From Sipunculus nudus (Eukaryota; Annelida; Sipuncula; Golfingiida; Sipunculidae): 64,000 nucleotides of DNA. Below are positions 49,601 through 62,309 of this stretch, piece by piece. How positions within the stretch are numbered: the first letter of the stretch is position 1; each line of letters begins with the position of its first letter. Made by a program: the position numbers and the translations under genes. The stretch spans positions 17,842,019 through 17,906,018 of the forward strand of contig CM049306.1 of the NCBI GenBank assembly GCA_026874595.1, read 5' to 3'. The notes under the pieces were generated by a model. That model made no database searches. It was not told the DNA's origin and saw only the letters and a program-made list of their open reading frames with translations.

Positions 49601-51348
49601 TGTGATATACTATGGGGTTGTCCTGCTCTGTGATATACAAAGGGGTTGTCCTGTTCTGTGTTAAACTACGGGGTTGTACTGCTCTGTGTTTAACTACGGG
49701 GTTGTGTCTATGTTATACAAAGGGGTTGTCATGCTCTGATATACTACAGGGTTGTTCTGCTCTGTGATATACAATAGGGCTGTCCTGCTCTGTGATATAC
49801 AATAGAGTTGCCCTGTTCTGTGATATACAATAGGGTTGCCCTGCTCTGTGATATACTATGGGGTTGTCCTGCTCTGTGATATACAATACGGTTGTCTTAC
49901 TTGTGATAAACTACGGGGTTGTCCTGCTCTGTGATATACTATGGGGTTGTCCTGCTCTGTGATATACAATGGGGTTGTGCTGCTCTGCGATATACAATGG
50001 GGTTGTCCTGCTCTGTGATATACAATAGGGTTGTCCTGCTCTGTGATATACAATAGGGTTGTCCTGCTCTGTGATGTACAGTGGGGTTGTCCTGCTCTGT
50101 GATATACTACGGGGTTGTCCTGCTCTATGATATACAATAGGGTTGTCTTGCTCTGTGATACACTATGGGGTTGTCTTGCTCTGTGATATACTATGGGGGT
50201 GTCCTGCTCTGTTATATACAATAGGGTTGTCCTGCTCTGTGATATACTACGGGGTTGTCCTACTCTGTGATATACAATAGGGTTGTCCTGCTCTGTGATA
50301 TACTATGGAGTTGCCCTGCTCTGTGATACACAATAGGGTTGCTCTGCTCTGCGATATACTATGGGGTTGTCCTGCTCTATGATATACAATAGGGTTGTCT
50401 TACTTGTGATAAAGTACGGGGTTGTCCTGCTCTGTGATATACTATGGGGTTGTCCTGCTCTGTGATATACTATGGGGTTGTCCTGCTCTGCAATATACAA
50501 TGGGGTTGTCCTGCTCTGTGATATACAATAAGGTTGTCCTGCTCTGTGATATACAATAGGGTTGTCCTGCTCTATGATGTACAATGGGGTTGTCCTGCTC
50601 TGTGATATACAATGGGGTTATCCTGCTCTATGATATACAATAGGGTTGTCTTGCTCTGTGATACACTATGGGGTTGTCCTGCTCTGTGATACACTATGGG
50701 GTTGTCCTGCTCTGTGATGTACTTCTGGGTTGTGTCCTGCTCTGTGATATACAATGAGGTTGTCCTGCTCTGTGATATACAATGGGGTTGTCCTGCTCTG
50801 TGATATACAATGGGGTTGTCCTGCTCTATGATATATAATAGGGTTGTCTTGCTCTGTGATACACTATGGGGTTGTCCTGCTCTGTGATACACTAAGAGGG
50901 CTGTCCTGCTCTGTGATATACAATGGGGTTGTACTGTTCTGTGATATACTATGGGGTTGTCCTGCTCTGTGATATACAATTGGGTTGTCCTGCTCTGTGA
51001 TATACAATGGGGTTGTCCTGCTCTGTGATATACAATAGGGTTGTCCTGCTCTATGATATATAATAGGGTTGTCTTGCTCTGTGATACACTATGGGGTTGT
51101 CCTGCTCTGTGATACACTAAGGGGCTGTCCTGCTCTGTGATATACTATGGGGTTGTCCTGTTTTATGATATATTATGGGGTTGGCCTGCTCTGTTATATT
51201 CTATGGGCTTGTCCTGCTCTGTGATATACTATGGGGTTGTCCTTCTCTATGATATACTATGGGCTTGCCCTGCTCTGTGATACACTATGGGGTTGTCCTG
51301 CTCTGTGATATACTATGGGGTTGTCCTGATCTGTGATATTCAATGGGG
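46610..51348. repeat. 4.7-kb tandem array of a 28-bp unit
   Basis: The unit is close to GGGGTTGTCCTGCTCTGTGA plus TATACTAC, about 165-170 copies. Variants are zoned: TACTACGGGG/CTTCGGG and GTGTCC forms dominate the left half, ATACAATAGGG forms the right half (from about 48830). Left-half blocks recur about 733 bp apart, for example GCTCTTTGATATATTTCAGG at about 47085 and 47818, and GTAATATACTTCAGGGTG at about 47370 and 48106. Because 28 is one more than a multiple of three, each frame is visited in turn. The minus strand has no stop in any of the three, giving open frames up to 181 codons with a 28-residue period. These are products of the repeat, not genes. There are no spacers between units, so it is not a CRISPR array. 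Confidence 0.95.
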
Positions 51349-51354
51349 TATATT

Positions 51355-54180
51355 TCCTCAGATTGTTAGCGAACCTGTGACCTTATGCGATGGTGTGACA
51401 TCGTCCGGCGTCTGTCGTCCGTCGTCTGTACGTTAACCCATACTATCTTTAAAAAAGACAAGAGTAAGCATCACGAAATTTTATGCAAAAAAATTAGTCA
51501 TGTAAAAAACTATCGGATTTTGCTTATTTTTTGGCTAACTGCATTTTCTTACATTTTATTGGGAAAAAGCTAAACAAGCTTTAAAAATCTTCTTCTCCGA
51601 AACTGTTTAGCCAAATTGTCCAATATTTCACAGAAATGATTCCTGGAACAATCTTTCTCAAGTTTGTCCGAATGGTTTAAGTTCGGTGATTTTTGGCCGA
51701 GTTACAGGAAGTTGAACTTAGTCATCTGTCCAAAAAAGCATAGTAAAATTACAATCTCAGAAACGGCTGGAGCTATCATAATCAAATTTTATGCCAATTG
51801 AGGTATTGGTGGCGCCACCTGCGTCGGCCTTTTTTGTACGGGGGTCATCAGTGCCCGTATCATACTGACGGCTACAAAAAACTTCTTCTCTGAAACCATA
51901 TGGCCGAAGTGTTAAAATCGCACAGAAATGATCCTAGGGTAGTGCTTTCTGAAGTTTGTTCAAATGGTCTCAGTTCAGTGACTTTTGGCTGAGTTATGGG
52001 AAGCTGAATTTAGTCATATGCCATAACATACCATTTGAGTTAAGTGGCTACAAAGATCTTCTTCTCAAAAACCACTGGGCCAAATTCTTAAATCTCAAAC
52101 ATTAATTATCCTTAAATGTTGATAATTCAAGTTTGTTCAATTGTTTTGGTTCAGTGATTTTTGGCTGAGTTATGAGAAGTTTAACTTAGCCATTTTGCTG
52201 TATTTTCCCATATGAGTTATAAACCTGTAAAACGTTTTTCGACTGAGGCCACTGAGGGAAATTTGTTTAAATTTTACAAGAATAATCCCCTGAATAATTC
52301 TTAAAATAATTGTCTTTTATGGTTCCAAAGAATGAATTTTGGCTGAATTATAAAGATTGAATTGAGTCATTTTACCTCATATGTAAGCTGTGTGAAGCAG
52401 ATACATCTAGCCTGGCACCTGTTTATCAGCATCCATTACATCATGCCTCTAGACATTTAGATTTCAGGTTATCTATGGTTATTTGACAAGAATGTTTTTA
52501 AAAGCTTTTAAAAAATGTAGATTTATGATTTTAGATATTCCTCATGCCAGGGAATGTTTACAATCACAGGTATACAGCTGTCTGTGGGTATATAAAGACG
52601 GCTGTACATGAATTATAAATAATAGGTATCCATAGTCAACTTAATTCAAGATTTTGCCATCAGTGAGATGTATCTGTATTATAATTTTGCATTCAATATG
52701 CATCTGTAGTAATTTTTAGCAAACCTGTGAGCTAATGGGATGGTGTGGCGGCGTCCGCGGTCTGTACGTTAACCCATATTATTTCAAAAACGACTGGAGC
52801 TAGCATCATGAAATTTAATGCAAAAAAATAGCCATCTGAAAAACTCTCCATTTTCTTAGATTTTATGGAGAAAAAGGTAAAAACCTTTAAAAATCTTCTC
52901 CTCCGAAACGGTAAAGCCAAATATTCAATATTTCACAGAAATAATCTTTTATACCATCTCTCTCAACTTTGTTTGAATGGTTCATGTTTGGTGAATTTTG
53001 GCCGAGTTACAAGAGGTTGAACTTAGTCATCTTAGTAAAAAAAAGAATACTAAAATGACAGTCTCAGAAACAGCCGGAGCTATCATCATCAAATTTTATG
53101 CTAGTGTTGGTCACATGAGTCATATATGAAATTCAGGTATTGGTGGCACCACCTGCATTTTTTTTGTACGGGGGTCATTGGTCATCTGTACATTAACCCA
53201 TAATTTCTCAGGAATGGCAGGAGCTACCATCCTCAGATTTTATGCAAAATCTGTCACATATCAAATGTTGTGGGATTCAGCTTATTTTTTTGCTATCTGT
53301 GTTTACTTAGATTTAATAGGGAAAAGGCTGAAAAACCTTTGAAAGTCTTCTTCTTGTAAACGGTCCAGCCAAATTGTTCAATATTTTGCAGAAATGATCC
53401 CAGAGGCAAGCCCTCTTAAGTTTGTTAAAATGTTTTGCATTTGATGAATTTTAGTGGAGTAACATGAAGTTGAAAAGTCATTTGGCCAAGTAAGTAAGTA
53501 CTGACACAGTAATCTCAGAAATGACAGAAGCTAGCATTACCAAGTATTGTGCAAATGTTGGTCACATGACTCATATTTGAAGTTGCAGATTTTGTGATGT
53601 TACCTACATTGACCGGATTTTTATGGGCAAAAACCTCATAATTTTAGCCTCTTTCAGCTTAAATGTTTATAATGAAACTGTCAAGTTGAATCGTTCAATT
53701 TTTCAAAATAATTATCCTAGGACATGGTCCTTTTAATCATATCAGAAAGGCTTTTGTTGTTCTTATGGCCATTTTTATGTCTATTTCAAACTGAGGACTG
53801 CAAAACTGTTGTTTCTACAAAATTATTGTTTCAATTATAACTTCTGTAACATTGCACAAAAAATATTCTTAGGTGGCCTTTGTTCAAGTTTACTTGAATG
53901 ATTTTTGGCAGAATAATTGGACCTTTAACAATGAAAGAACTGAATCTTTTATTATTCTAGATATTTTGATAAAAAGTTTATATGTCAGCTTGAAAAAAAA
54001 GCATTTTAGCCAGTCTTTCAGTATGTGTAAACAGATTCACCAACACTCAAAGATTGTGTCCGTATCTTTAAATAGGTTGAGAAACTGCCAACTGTTTCAG
54101 ATTTGGCAACAGATCAAGAACTCATTCATTGCAGCAAGATTTAGGTCAAGAGTTCAATCAGTGCAGCCAAGCACAAGGCA
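51355..54180. repeat. Mosaic of dispersed-element modules (CTTCTCCGAAAC type)
   Basis: It begins GCGAACCTGTGACCTTATGC followed by CATCGTCCGGCGTCTGTCGTCC. A second copy of this head is at about 52718 (AGCAAACCTGTGAGCTAATG). The module CTTCTTCTCCGAAAC...GCCAAAT...CAGAAATGATCC recurs at about 51585, 51875, 52050, 52891 and 53345. A GGTGGCGCCACC palindrome is at 51808-51819 and a variant at 53142-53153. TGTACGTTAACCCATA-like strings recur at about 51427, 52762 and 53188. No protein is encoded. Confidence 0.6.
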
Positions 54181-54268
54181 TGTGATCACCTCATGGGTGA
54201 CACGTGATCACCTCATTGGCGACATGTGAACACCTCATGGGCACAGTGTGATAACCTCATGGGTGTCA
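54181..54268. repeat. 22-bp tandem repeat, four copies
   Basis: Four adjacent 22-bp units vary around TGTGATCACCTCATGGGTGA plus CA. It lies within the larger mosaic of repeat modules. Confidence 0.85.
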
Positions 54269-55060
54269 TGCCCCTCAGGGCAGGGCCCCTGCATGAGCTT
54301 ATGCAATGGTGTGGCTACTATTTCAGACTTCGCAACAGGCTAAAGGTCAGTCTCGATCTATTTATAGCTTTGGCAGACTGCCAACTGTATCAGATTAGGC
54401 AACAGGTCAAGAGTTCACTCAGTGCAGCCAGGTATGAGTCAGGAGTTCACTCAGTGCAGTAGCTGCTTTCTATTTATAGTGTTAGCAGACTGCCCACTGC
54501 ACCAAAGTTCAGCCTTGATCTATTTATAGCTTTGGCAGACTGCCAACTGTGTCAGATTATGCAACAGGACAAGAGTTCACTCAGTCTAGCCAGGTGCAGG
54601 TCATGAGTTCACTTAGTGCAGTAGCCTGAGCCAGCAAATTTGTCACAGTTCACCCGGGGCACCTGCCTTTCTCACCTAAGCCTGGTCAGCCCCATGCATC
54701 AGACTTGAGGTAATTTTAATGTATTGGCCTGATATTTTGACCTGTCTATGCGTCTTTGATGGCTTTCTCGTTCACAAGACAGTTGTCGCCACCTACAATG
54801 ACATTTGCACAGTGTATGTGCCTGTCTATTTCTACAGAGGACTTTGATATATCAGCCTGAAATTGGCATATATATACATATCAAATAGCTTTGTAGTAAT
54901 CAAGACTGGTGGTGCCACTTACAATAATTTTTGCACAGTGTGTGTCCATGCTTATTTTCAGGAGGGGTTTGATATATCAGTCTGAAATTGGGCATATGTA
55001 TATATCTCTGATAGCTATGTTGTATACAAGACTGGTGGTGCCAGCTACAATCATTTTTGT
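54269..55060. repeat. Tandem modules of ~115-190 bp at right end of the mosaic
   Basis: GGCAGACTGCCAACTGTRTC plus CAGATTA and AAGAGTTCACTCAGTG recur at 54100-54620. GATATATCAGCCTGAAATTG and GGTGGTGCCACTTACAAT recur about 115 bp apart at 54780-55060. The latter resemble a worn form of the GGTGGCGCCACC box. Confidence 0.6.
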
Positions 55061-56170
55061 GTTATGTGCACCCATGCCAGAATTTTAGCAGTGATGTTTG
55101 TGTAATTGTTTCTAATTCAAAATGTTTAGTACTTGCATTGTTCATATACATGAGAAGTAATGGTCCAGCATTGACGCATTATACCTGGTGTATTTCCCAA
55201 TGCACAGGTTCGCATTTGGCCTGTAGGCCTTGTTTACAACGGTGGAAGCAAATTGTAGGAATGTGTAGCATATCACAGAAAAGGATTTTTATAAAACTGA
55301 AAAAAAAAATTCACATTTGGAGAACTTTTCAATGAGCTCACATATTTACCCCCTTGACTGAAAGTTCAGATACTGGTGTTGGGCAACCCTTTAACTTGAA
55401 CAAAATCCCAAGTGGAATATAAAGTGATGATGTTATTTGATTTATGTTGAGTACTGGTATCTCTGTTTAGGATTATGGTTCTTTCATCATACGAGTTACT
55501 TTTAGAAAATTAAATGTTTGTTCCCCAAATCCTGCTTTAACATCCCATGTTATTTTTTTATAATCATAGGTTTGTCTCTTATATTGCATTTTATAAACTC
55601 TATTCTACCAGTTCCATGAATGATATCAGATTCAGAGTTAATATAGTTTTGCATTTTGCCGCTATGTCCTCTAACTTGCATGAGAAATGTATACTTGTGA
55701 CCATGTTAACAACTTACAGTGCCTAAAAAATTACCATCACAAATAATAATCTTGATTAATCATAAATAATTTTGAAAAAAATCCTTAGCAAGGCTAATGT
55801 CAAATGCATCCATGATATCTGTAATGTTCCAGCACATTAAAGTATAGATACCATTTTTCCACTAAACTCACCTTGAACAGTACACTGGAGACGAGGTTAT
55901 ATACTATCACAGACAATTTTGGCAATGGGTACTATATTTGGTGACTGGTACTACATTTGTTGAAGCCTAGTTAAGTGCCACTTGTTTACACAGAAACTAA
56001 ATTCTGTGTGGTAAAAGATTATTTTCCTTTATCAATCTAATCTGAAAGAGGAGATACACCCACACTCATCACTAAGCCTGGTCTCTGTTTCACTTTTGGA
56101 TATTCATGTCTAACTAGTCTAGAAAACAATCTCAGTCATTTTCTCTCATATATCAGTATTTTCCACAAGC
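55061..56170. other. Intergenic sequence without a recognised feature
   Basis: AT-rich sequence with no exon-like segment on either strand. A 92-codon open stretch at 55057-55335 starts inside the repeat mosaic and has no recognisable motif. Confidence 0.4.
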
Positions 56171-56175
56171 TTCTT

Positions 56176-56455
56176 TGGGGGGTCTAGGGGTAGGAGTAAA
56201 ACTGGGAGGTCATCAGTTCAAATCTCAGTTGAGAAGCGGTGAGATTTTTCAAAGTCTGCCCCCACCCAGGGCGAGCACTGTGCAGTCTAAATGGGAAGGC
56301 TGTGCCCCACAGCCATGTATCATTCACAAACAAGTTTATCTTTGGGGGTTTCTCAGTGTTAAGATCTAGCAGTGGGGTAGCACCATATTGGCCTTCTGAC
56401 ATCACGACCAGATTACTGGCCTGCCAGAGTGCTTTTACATCTAGGTCTTAGGAAA
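56176..56455 (+). mobile_element. Possible second tRNA-derived SINE
   Basis: GGGGTCTAGGGGTAGGAGTA could be a worn A box, and GTCATCAGTTCAAATCTCAG (56210-56229) is close to a B box. A GC-richer body of about 230 bp follows, with none of the AT-rich character of its flanks. It differs in body sequence from the SINE at about 9333. Confidence 0.45.
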
Positions 56456-58306
56456 GCATTATAAGGCCACATGAGAATGCAAATATTTTTCGTCATTTCT
56501 GACAACTCCTCATGGCCTACAGATACAATAGGCATAAACCAACAGAGAGGGGGTTTCAGTTTTGGTTTCTGTTTATCATGTATTCTCTTGCATTAATGCA
56601 TCATTTGTAGCATAATGATAAGATTATGGGCTGTTTAAAACAATATGAATGCAACATGATGGAAGACCACTCGATGCATTCCTTGATACTGCTTGTATCA
56701 TGACTCAAGTAGGCTTACCCGCCCAATTACCATTGCCTGCTATGTCAGGTTGTCACGGCTAGCAATGGGGTTGATTACCCACCCATCACCCGCAGGTTTG
56801 GTAGGCACTATGTCTGGGTGACACCAGGATACAAAATGCATGACAGAAATCATATGCAACCACCCTGTTAAAAGGTCCCAAAATGAAATGGAAATCTGCA
56901 CATGTACATACCTAGATAAAGAATTAGATGAAACAGCATTAAGACAGCATGAAAAAATGGAAAATTCTGTATTTTCTGTACTTCTCTGTTACACACAATT
57001 AAGTACATGGATACACAAAGAGGTTATACACAATCTTTAAAGAGGACCTGTAATGGATACAGTATGAGTTACCTCAGTTCAGTCAGTATAATTAGAAACA
57101 CATGGTTGTTGTTACATAACAGTGTAATTAAATCCTCAGCAGTGAATTCTCAGTAACACAATAGTTTAAATGGATCAGTGTTACAGGATTTACATGGAGA
57201 TATACAACAGTGTAATAAAATGATAATAATTTTGAATGTTTTTTAAATATGCATTTAGTGTGCTTATGTGCATAGATTACCGGTACTTAAATAATCATTT
57301 TAGTACCACAATTTCAAAATAAAAGCAACAAAAACTTCTTATTTAGTCATTTGCTTGTACGTAATATCAGACTGCATACAACAGTACCAGTATTTATCAC
57401 AGCATGTAATGCAAGTGATTATAATACCCTCAAAATCTGTCATTATCATATACAACATCAACATATGATGAATGTTAATACAGTATAACACATTCTACAA
57501 ATAAATGCAAATACAGTGAATAATATCATGAATTGTTTTCATGCATTCAGGTTTGGTCAGATGCTGGATTATATGAATAGCTGTTGCTGGACTTTCATCT
57601 TATAATATTCCAGTGAATGATATTCCAGCAAAAAAGTCATATCAGTTTTCCATTCATTGCTGTTTACATAATATACCATGTACATTGTATGAATGGAATT
57701 TTGTGACATTGGGTACATGGGGATGGGGGTTGGTAGAGTCAGTCCACAGCATAAACATCACTGAGTTTGAAATATCCCGTTCTACATAACTTGGCACCTC
57801 TGGTCTTGACACATGATGGTCAGTACTAACTATCTTCTTGTATTATGAATTCCAAACAGGTGCATGTGATGTGGCAGAAATCTAAACAGCCAATTAAATT
57901 CACCATTACAATAATAAAAAATTAAAACTGTTCACAAACCTCATCAATAAGAACACATGCACCAGAAACCAACCAGGTTTACAAGCCCTTATATAACTGG
58001 TCAGATTCTCTAGCTATAATTAACACTGCCACTGCCAAACATGTGATCTGAAAAATGTTTTCCCTGCTATGTAGATGAGCCATATGCAAGCCACCTGATT
58101 GGTTCAATTGTCTTGTTAATGATTCACGAAGCAACATGCTTGGGGGCTTGCTGAAGAAAGGTTGCTGCTCAACTGATTTTGAGACCTAACTCTCCCACTC
58201 AGATGGCTCTAACCATCTTTGAGAACTGTTCTCTTATCTGCATGTTCACCAAGATGTAAATGACCTTCTATTCTCTCAATCACCATAATAAACTTATTAG
58301 CAATTT
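56456..58306. other. Region downstream of the PXK-like gene
   Basis: AT-rich, probably containing the 3' UTR of the minus-strand gene that ends at 58307. No AATAAA on the minus strand close to the stop was recognised. No other coding sequence seen. Confidence 0.4.
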
Positions 58307-61300
58307 TCAAATCCTTGGGGCTGATCTGTCATTTGTCACTGCTTTCTTGAGAGTTATCCCTGTCCTTATTGAGGCCAGCAATGCAGGGGTAATATTGCTG
58401 CTGCCCCCTTGTGTCACTGTTGTACTAGTGCTGCCCCCTAGTGAGAGAGCTTTGTTTTTGGTCTCCTGCTCAGGAGATGGAAGCTGATTATGTTTGCTTG
58501 ACTTTGAATTCAAAGTCACCATCTCACTGCCTCCTCCAGCTTGTTTATTTCTTCCTTTTTGCTTCTTTGAGGATTTTCTCCTGAAATAAAAGACACTTGT
58601 GCATTTAAGTTTAAAGAATCGCTCCATTATTTGTTGATTTATTGTTTTTTTTTTGTCCAGCGAGGTGACAAGAGTATGGTGCAGACCTAATGTAAATGGT
58701 CAGTACTGGTAATAATAATACAGTCAAGTACGATCACCAAAGAGTAATTTAAACCTACAGACCACTGGACTGATAGACAAAATCTTAGATAGACAATCAT
58801 TCCCATATGCTTAAACTGTCGAACACAAAACACGTACTGGTTTATGCCAGAAATAATCTATTTTAACCTCTGAATTTTGTACCTGAGGCATTACATTTTT
58901 ATGATACACTATAAATGTGACACTATGAATGCATATTAAAGTTGTACTGTGTCAGCATTTGGTATGACCAGGGTCAGATTTAGGAGACAAGCCCCACTTT
59001 TCTTAATCCAAAAATTGTAAAATAGATAGATCTGTGATTAATACCTGATTCTCATGAGGATACTTTTACAACTACTAGTATTCTTGATTGTGCCACTGCA
59101 GCCTAGGTTTTCAAAATGTTTCTACACTATGTGATGAAGAAGCCCCTTCCCTTACCCCTCCCCCTTTGCCCCCCCCCCTCTAATTCTCAAATCCTCTACC
59201 CTCCCCTGATGACTATGTAATATGATATACCTTTCTTTTTCTCTTTTCTTCTCATCTTCAACAAAATGTTTAACTTGTTCTTTGTTCTGTGATCTCCTGT
59301 TGAAGCAAATTTGAACATTATAGCAGACAACAAAACCTTGTCAATTTCACAGACATCAAACTTTTTTCTTCCTGGCACAACATCACCCTTTTTTATTGTC
59401 CTGTGTTTATTGGACTTTTAGCAAAAAGTGACCCTAAAGATATTGTTTAATAGTTAGGAAATTATATAAACTTAATTAGCAGTATTATATATCTATGCAT
59501 TAGTGTATCACTTAATAAGGAGTAATAGTATTATTATCAAACATGTAATGAATCGGTTTGTTGTCATTTCTATTGTCAAACACTGACTACCAGTAATACA
59601 TTATGAGTTACACAAATCCAGATACCTAAGACCTGTACATAGAGTGTTAAGACTGACAACTTACTTTTGGTTTGGTTTTCCTTTTCTTACTTGTTTCAAA
59701 AGATGTCTTAGATCTGGAGATAAGGTGACCTAAAAAGATAAATGAATTGCACTGATAAGTAGACATTTCACAAATTATGCATATTTTTTCAAGAAAAGCT
59801 GTTAGTGGTTATAACATTAAAAAAAAAATCTTTCAAACAGCGATGATATTTTTAGTATTTAGGTTGACATGTATAATTATCCAAATTCTTTTATGCAAAA
59901 TAATTACACATTTAATAAGTGTATCATATAAAATGTTGATCAAATATTTAATAGATACCAATATTTTATGTTTAGTTCATCAATTGATTGATGTGTTAAA
60001 ACTTTACCATTTTTGGTTGTTTTACAAGCGGGAAAGGATCTACAATATTTTCATAAATGTACTATCAGAAGTACCCCTTTTATTTAGCTGCCGCAACCTT
60101 TTTTTAAAGGTTTCAGACTAATTTTGGGGGCCCGGATCCCCCTTTTCCAGACTGGGAGCAGGGGGAACCTTTTTTTTTAGGGTTAGTCTATGGTCCTCCT
60201 GGGTTGAACCCTCAGGGGTTGGACCCCTCCTTTTCCTAAATCCTGGATCCACCCCTGCTAATTATTTTAATTTTGAGTATAAATGAATTAATGCATAAAT
60301 GTACTAATGTACTAAATTTTTCATATTAACTAATTAAATTTATTTAACTCAGAATCAGAGTGCAAGATTTGTATGATAAAGTTCAAATGTCACAGTTAAG
60401 GTGTAGCTGCCTAACTAAAGTAATGATGAGTCAAATGACCTGTGAATGGACCACCATGGACTTAATGATAAACTGATGAGTATCTGATGAATGGTGCACA
60501 GATTATGTATGTGCTGATCATCCTGTCCAGATATTTATGTTGTCTCTGCTTTTTAATTTCATTCATGGAAGTTGTGTTGTATACACAGTGTGGAAGGCTG
60601 GGAAACTTCAAAAAGTGTGTGCATGCATACATGTGTGTAATTGGGGGGGGGGGGGGGGGGGTTGGGAGGGGCATAATTTGTGGCAAAGGGGGGTATGTCC
60701 CCAATCCCTTACACAAATCCAGTATAGAAATTTTAATTTAATTTTTGGATAAAATGATGCACTATGATATAGAAAATTATCAAATTTTAGCAAAAATTTT
60801 CACTGATGATTGAGGTAAATATTAAAATTTAAAACTGTATAGTAATCATATGTTTAGAAATCACAAATGTATGAGGAAGTCTGGACAATAACAAAATTGT
60901 CAGTACATCTATCAATGACAATAAACATGTTTCTTCCCCCCCTGGATCCAACAGCAAGGGAGTATTCATGTCCCTGCCCCTAATCTCTGTTCCACTGCCT
61001 ATGTGTTTCAGACACTGCTGTATCTTATAAGTTTATAACTACCAATAACTTACACTGTGTTCTGCCTCTTCTTTCAATATCACATTTGCGAAGTATTCTA
61101 TACCTAATAACTGAAATAAAAAGGGAAATATCATATCAAGAAATACACAACATCTTCTGCCTGAAAAAGTGACGTGTTCATTAAAATGAGGACTAAATCC
61201 TATCTTTCTATCCCATCTACTTAATCCTTCTTAGCAATCTGTTTATCAGACACTCATATTGTTCCTTCCTATGTTTGAAATCAACAAATAAACAGACCAT

Positions 61301-62248
61301 CATATATAAAAATATAAGAAATCAACAGATAAACAGACCATTATATATACAGAGAGAGAGACTAAATCAAGCTAGAAGTTCAAGATAACAATGACAATAA
61401 TGGATCAAAATACAAGAAGTGACAAGGGTAATAAAAGGTGTAACAGAATTATTTTAGTTCCAGTATGTTCTTGCATCTGATATAATCTTCTGCTTCATTA
61501 ACATTAAATCACATATAACAAAGGGATCACACAGGAATTGATTACACCATATGGTCATTTGGTGGGAGCAGTTTATATGCTATTATTCAGAAAGTCACAC
61601 AGAACCCACACTCACACATTAAGTGGTACAAGTAATTGATTTAAACTCATTAATAAAAAAAATATTCCGAAGTACCTGTTTTGAACTGGCAAACATCTCT
61701 GGACCATCAAAGAGGGTTTGTATCACCTGAATAAAACAAAATAATCCGATTAAAAAGCTGTAGCCCTTTGATCAGTTCAGTATATACCCTATAATAAATA
61801 GACAAGAATATATGAATTTACAAGACATTGTGATATTAATATATACATGCATACATATACAAAATTACATGTATACATCAAAATTATGTATGCAAAATTT
61901 AGTTAAATTGTTACTAAATAACTTCTACTTGTATAAATATCACATTCTGCAAAATTTGAAGGTCTCTTAGTTAGACACCATGAAATTTTACTGTATATAA
62001 AATGATTAAAGTATAAATCACTCTATACATACTACATCAGATTTTTTACTTTGACAAAGATAAAAATCTCCAGCAATACAATATAATAACCCATATTAAT
62101 GTAATGTACCTGAGTGTAATGCAGCACATTCACTGATAATGTTAATATACCTTAGTAGTTTCCGGGTCTGTTATATATGTCAGGTCACCTGGTTCAGGCG
62201 CTGTCTTCTCCAGTTCTGTACCAGTGGCCATTTCATACAGGAGATGAC
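58307..62248 (-). CDS. C-terminal part of a PXK/Slob-like pseudokinase with WH2 motif (5' part outside window)
   Basis: PXK-family proteins join a PX domain, a kinase-like domain and a C-terminal WH2-type actin-binding motif, and act in endosomal trafficking. Exons, in transcription order: 62248-62151, 61726-61676, 61110-61054, 59729-59665, 59296-59231, 58580-58307 (stop TGA at 58309-58307). All have GT-AG borders and matching phases, giving 202 residues. The first reads (G)HLLYEMATG, matching the FGHLLYEM of PXK late in the kinase fold. Exons 4-6 give a basic stretch (EDEKKREKER, KSSKKQKGRNK). The end is LLASIRTGITLKKAVTNDRS then APRI*, a WH2 motif whose VTNDRSAP tail also occurs in WIP/verprolin. 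The middle (exons 2-4) matches PXK only loosely, so a Slob-like or unnamed relative is possible. PX and most of the kinase-like domain must lie beyond 64000. Confidence 0.65.
60124..60262. repeat. GC-rich dispersed repeat fragment (TCCTGGATCCACCCCTG end)
   Basis: GGGGGCCCGGATCCCCCTTT on the left and CCTGGATCCACCCCTG on the right frame about 140 bp of GC-richer sequence inside a PXK-like intron. I recall TGGATCCACCCCTG-type ends from repeats in many marine invertebrates. The family is not assigned. A related string is at about 58965-59000. Confidence 0.4.
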
Positions 62249-62309
62249 CTGCAGTAAATTATTGTATCAAAACTGTGAAACATGAGCAGTTGCAGATGGA
62301 ATTTGTGAC

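Noticed and set aside
48655-51117. Minus-strand genes of 90-181 codons
   Set aside because: Products of the stop-free 28-bp repeat; no conserved domain or splice signals.
46610-51348. CRISPR-like array of 28-bp repeats
   Set aside because: Units abut directly with no unique spacers, and the genome is eukaryotic.
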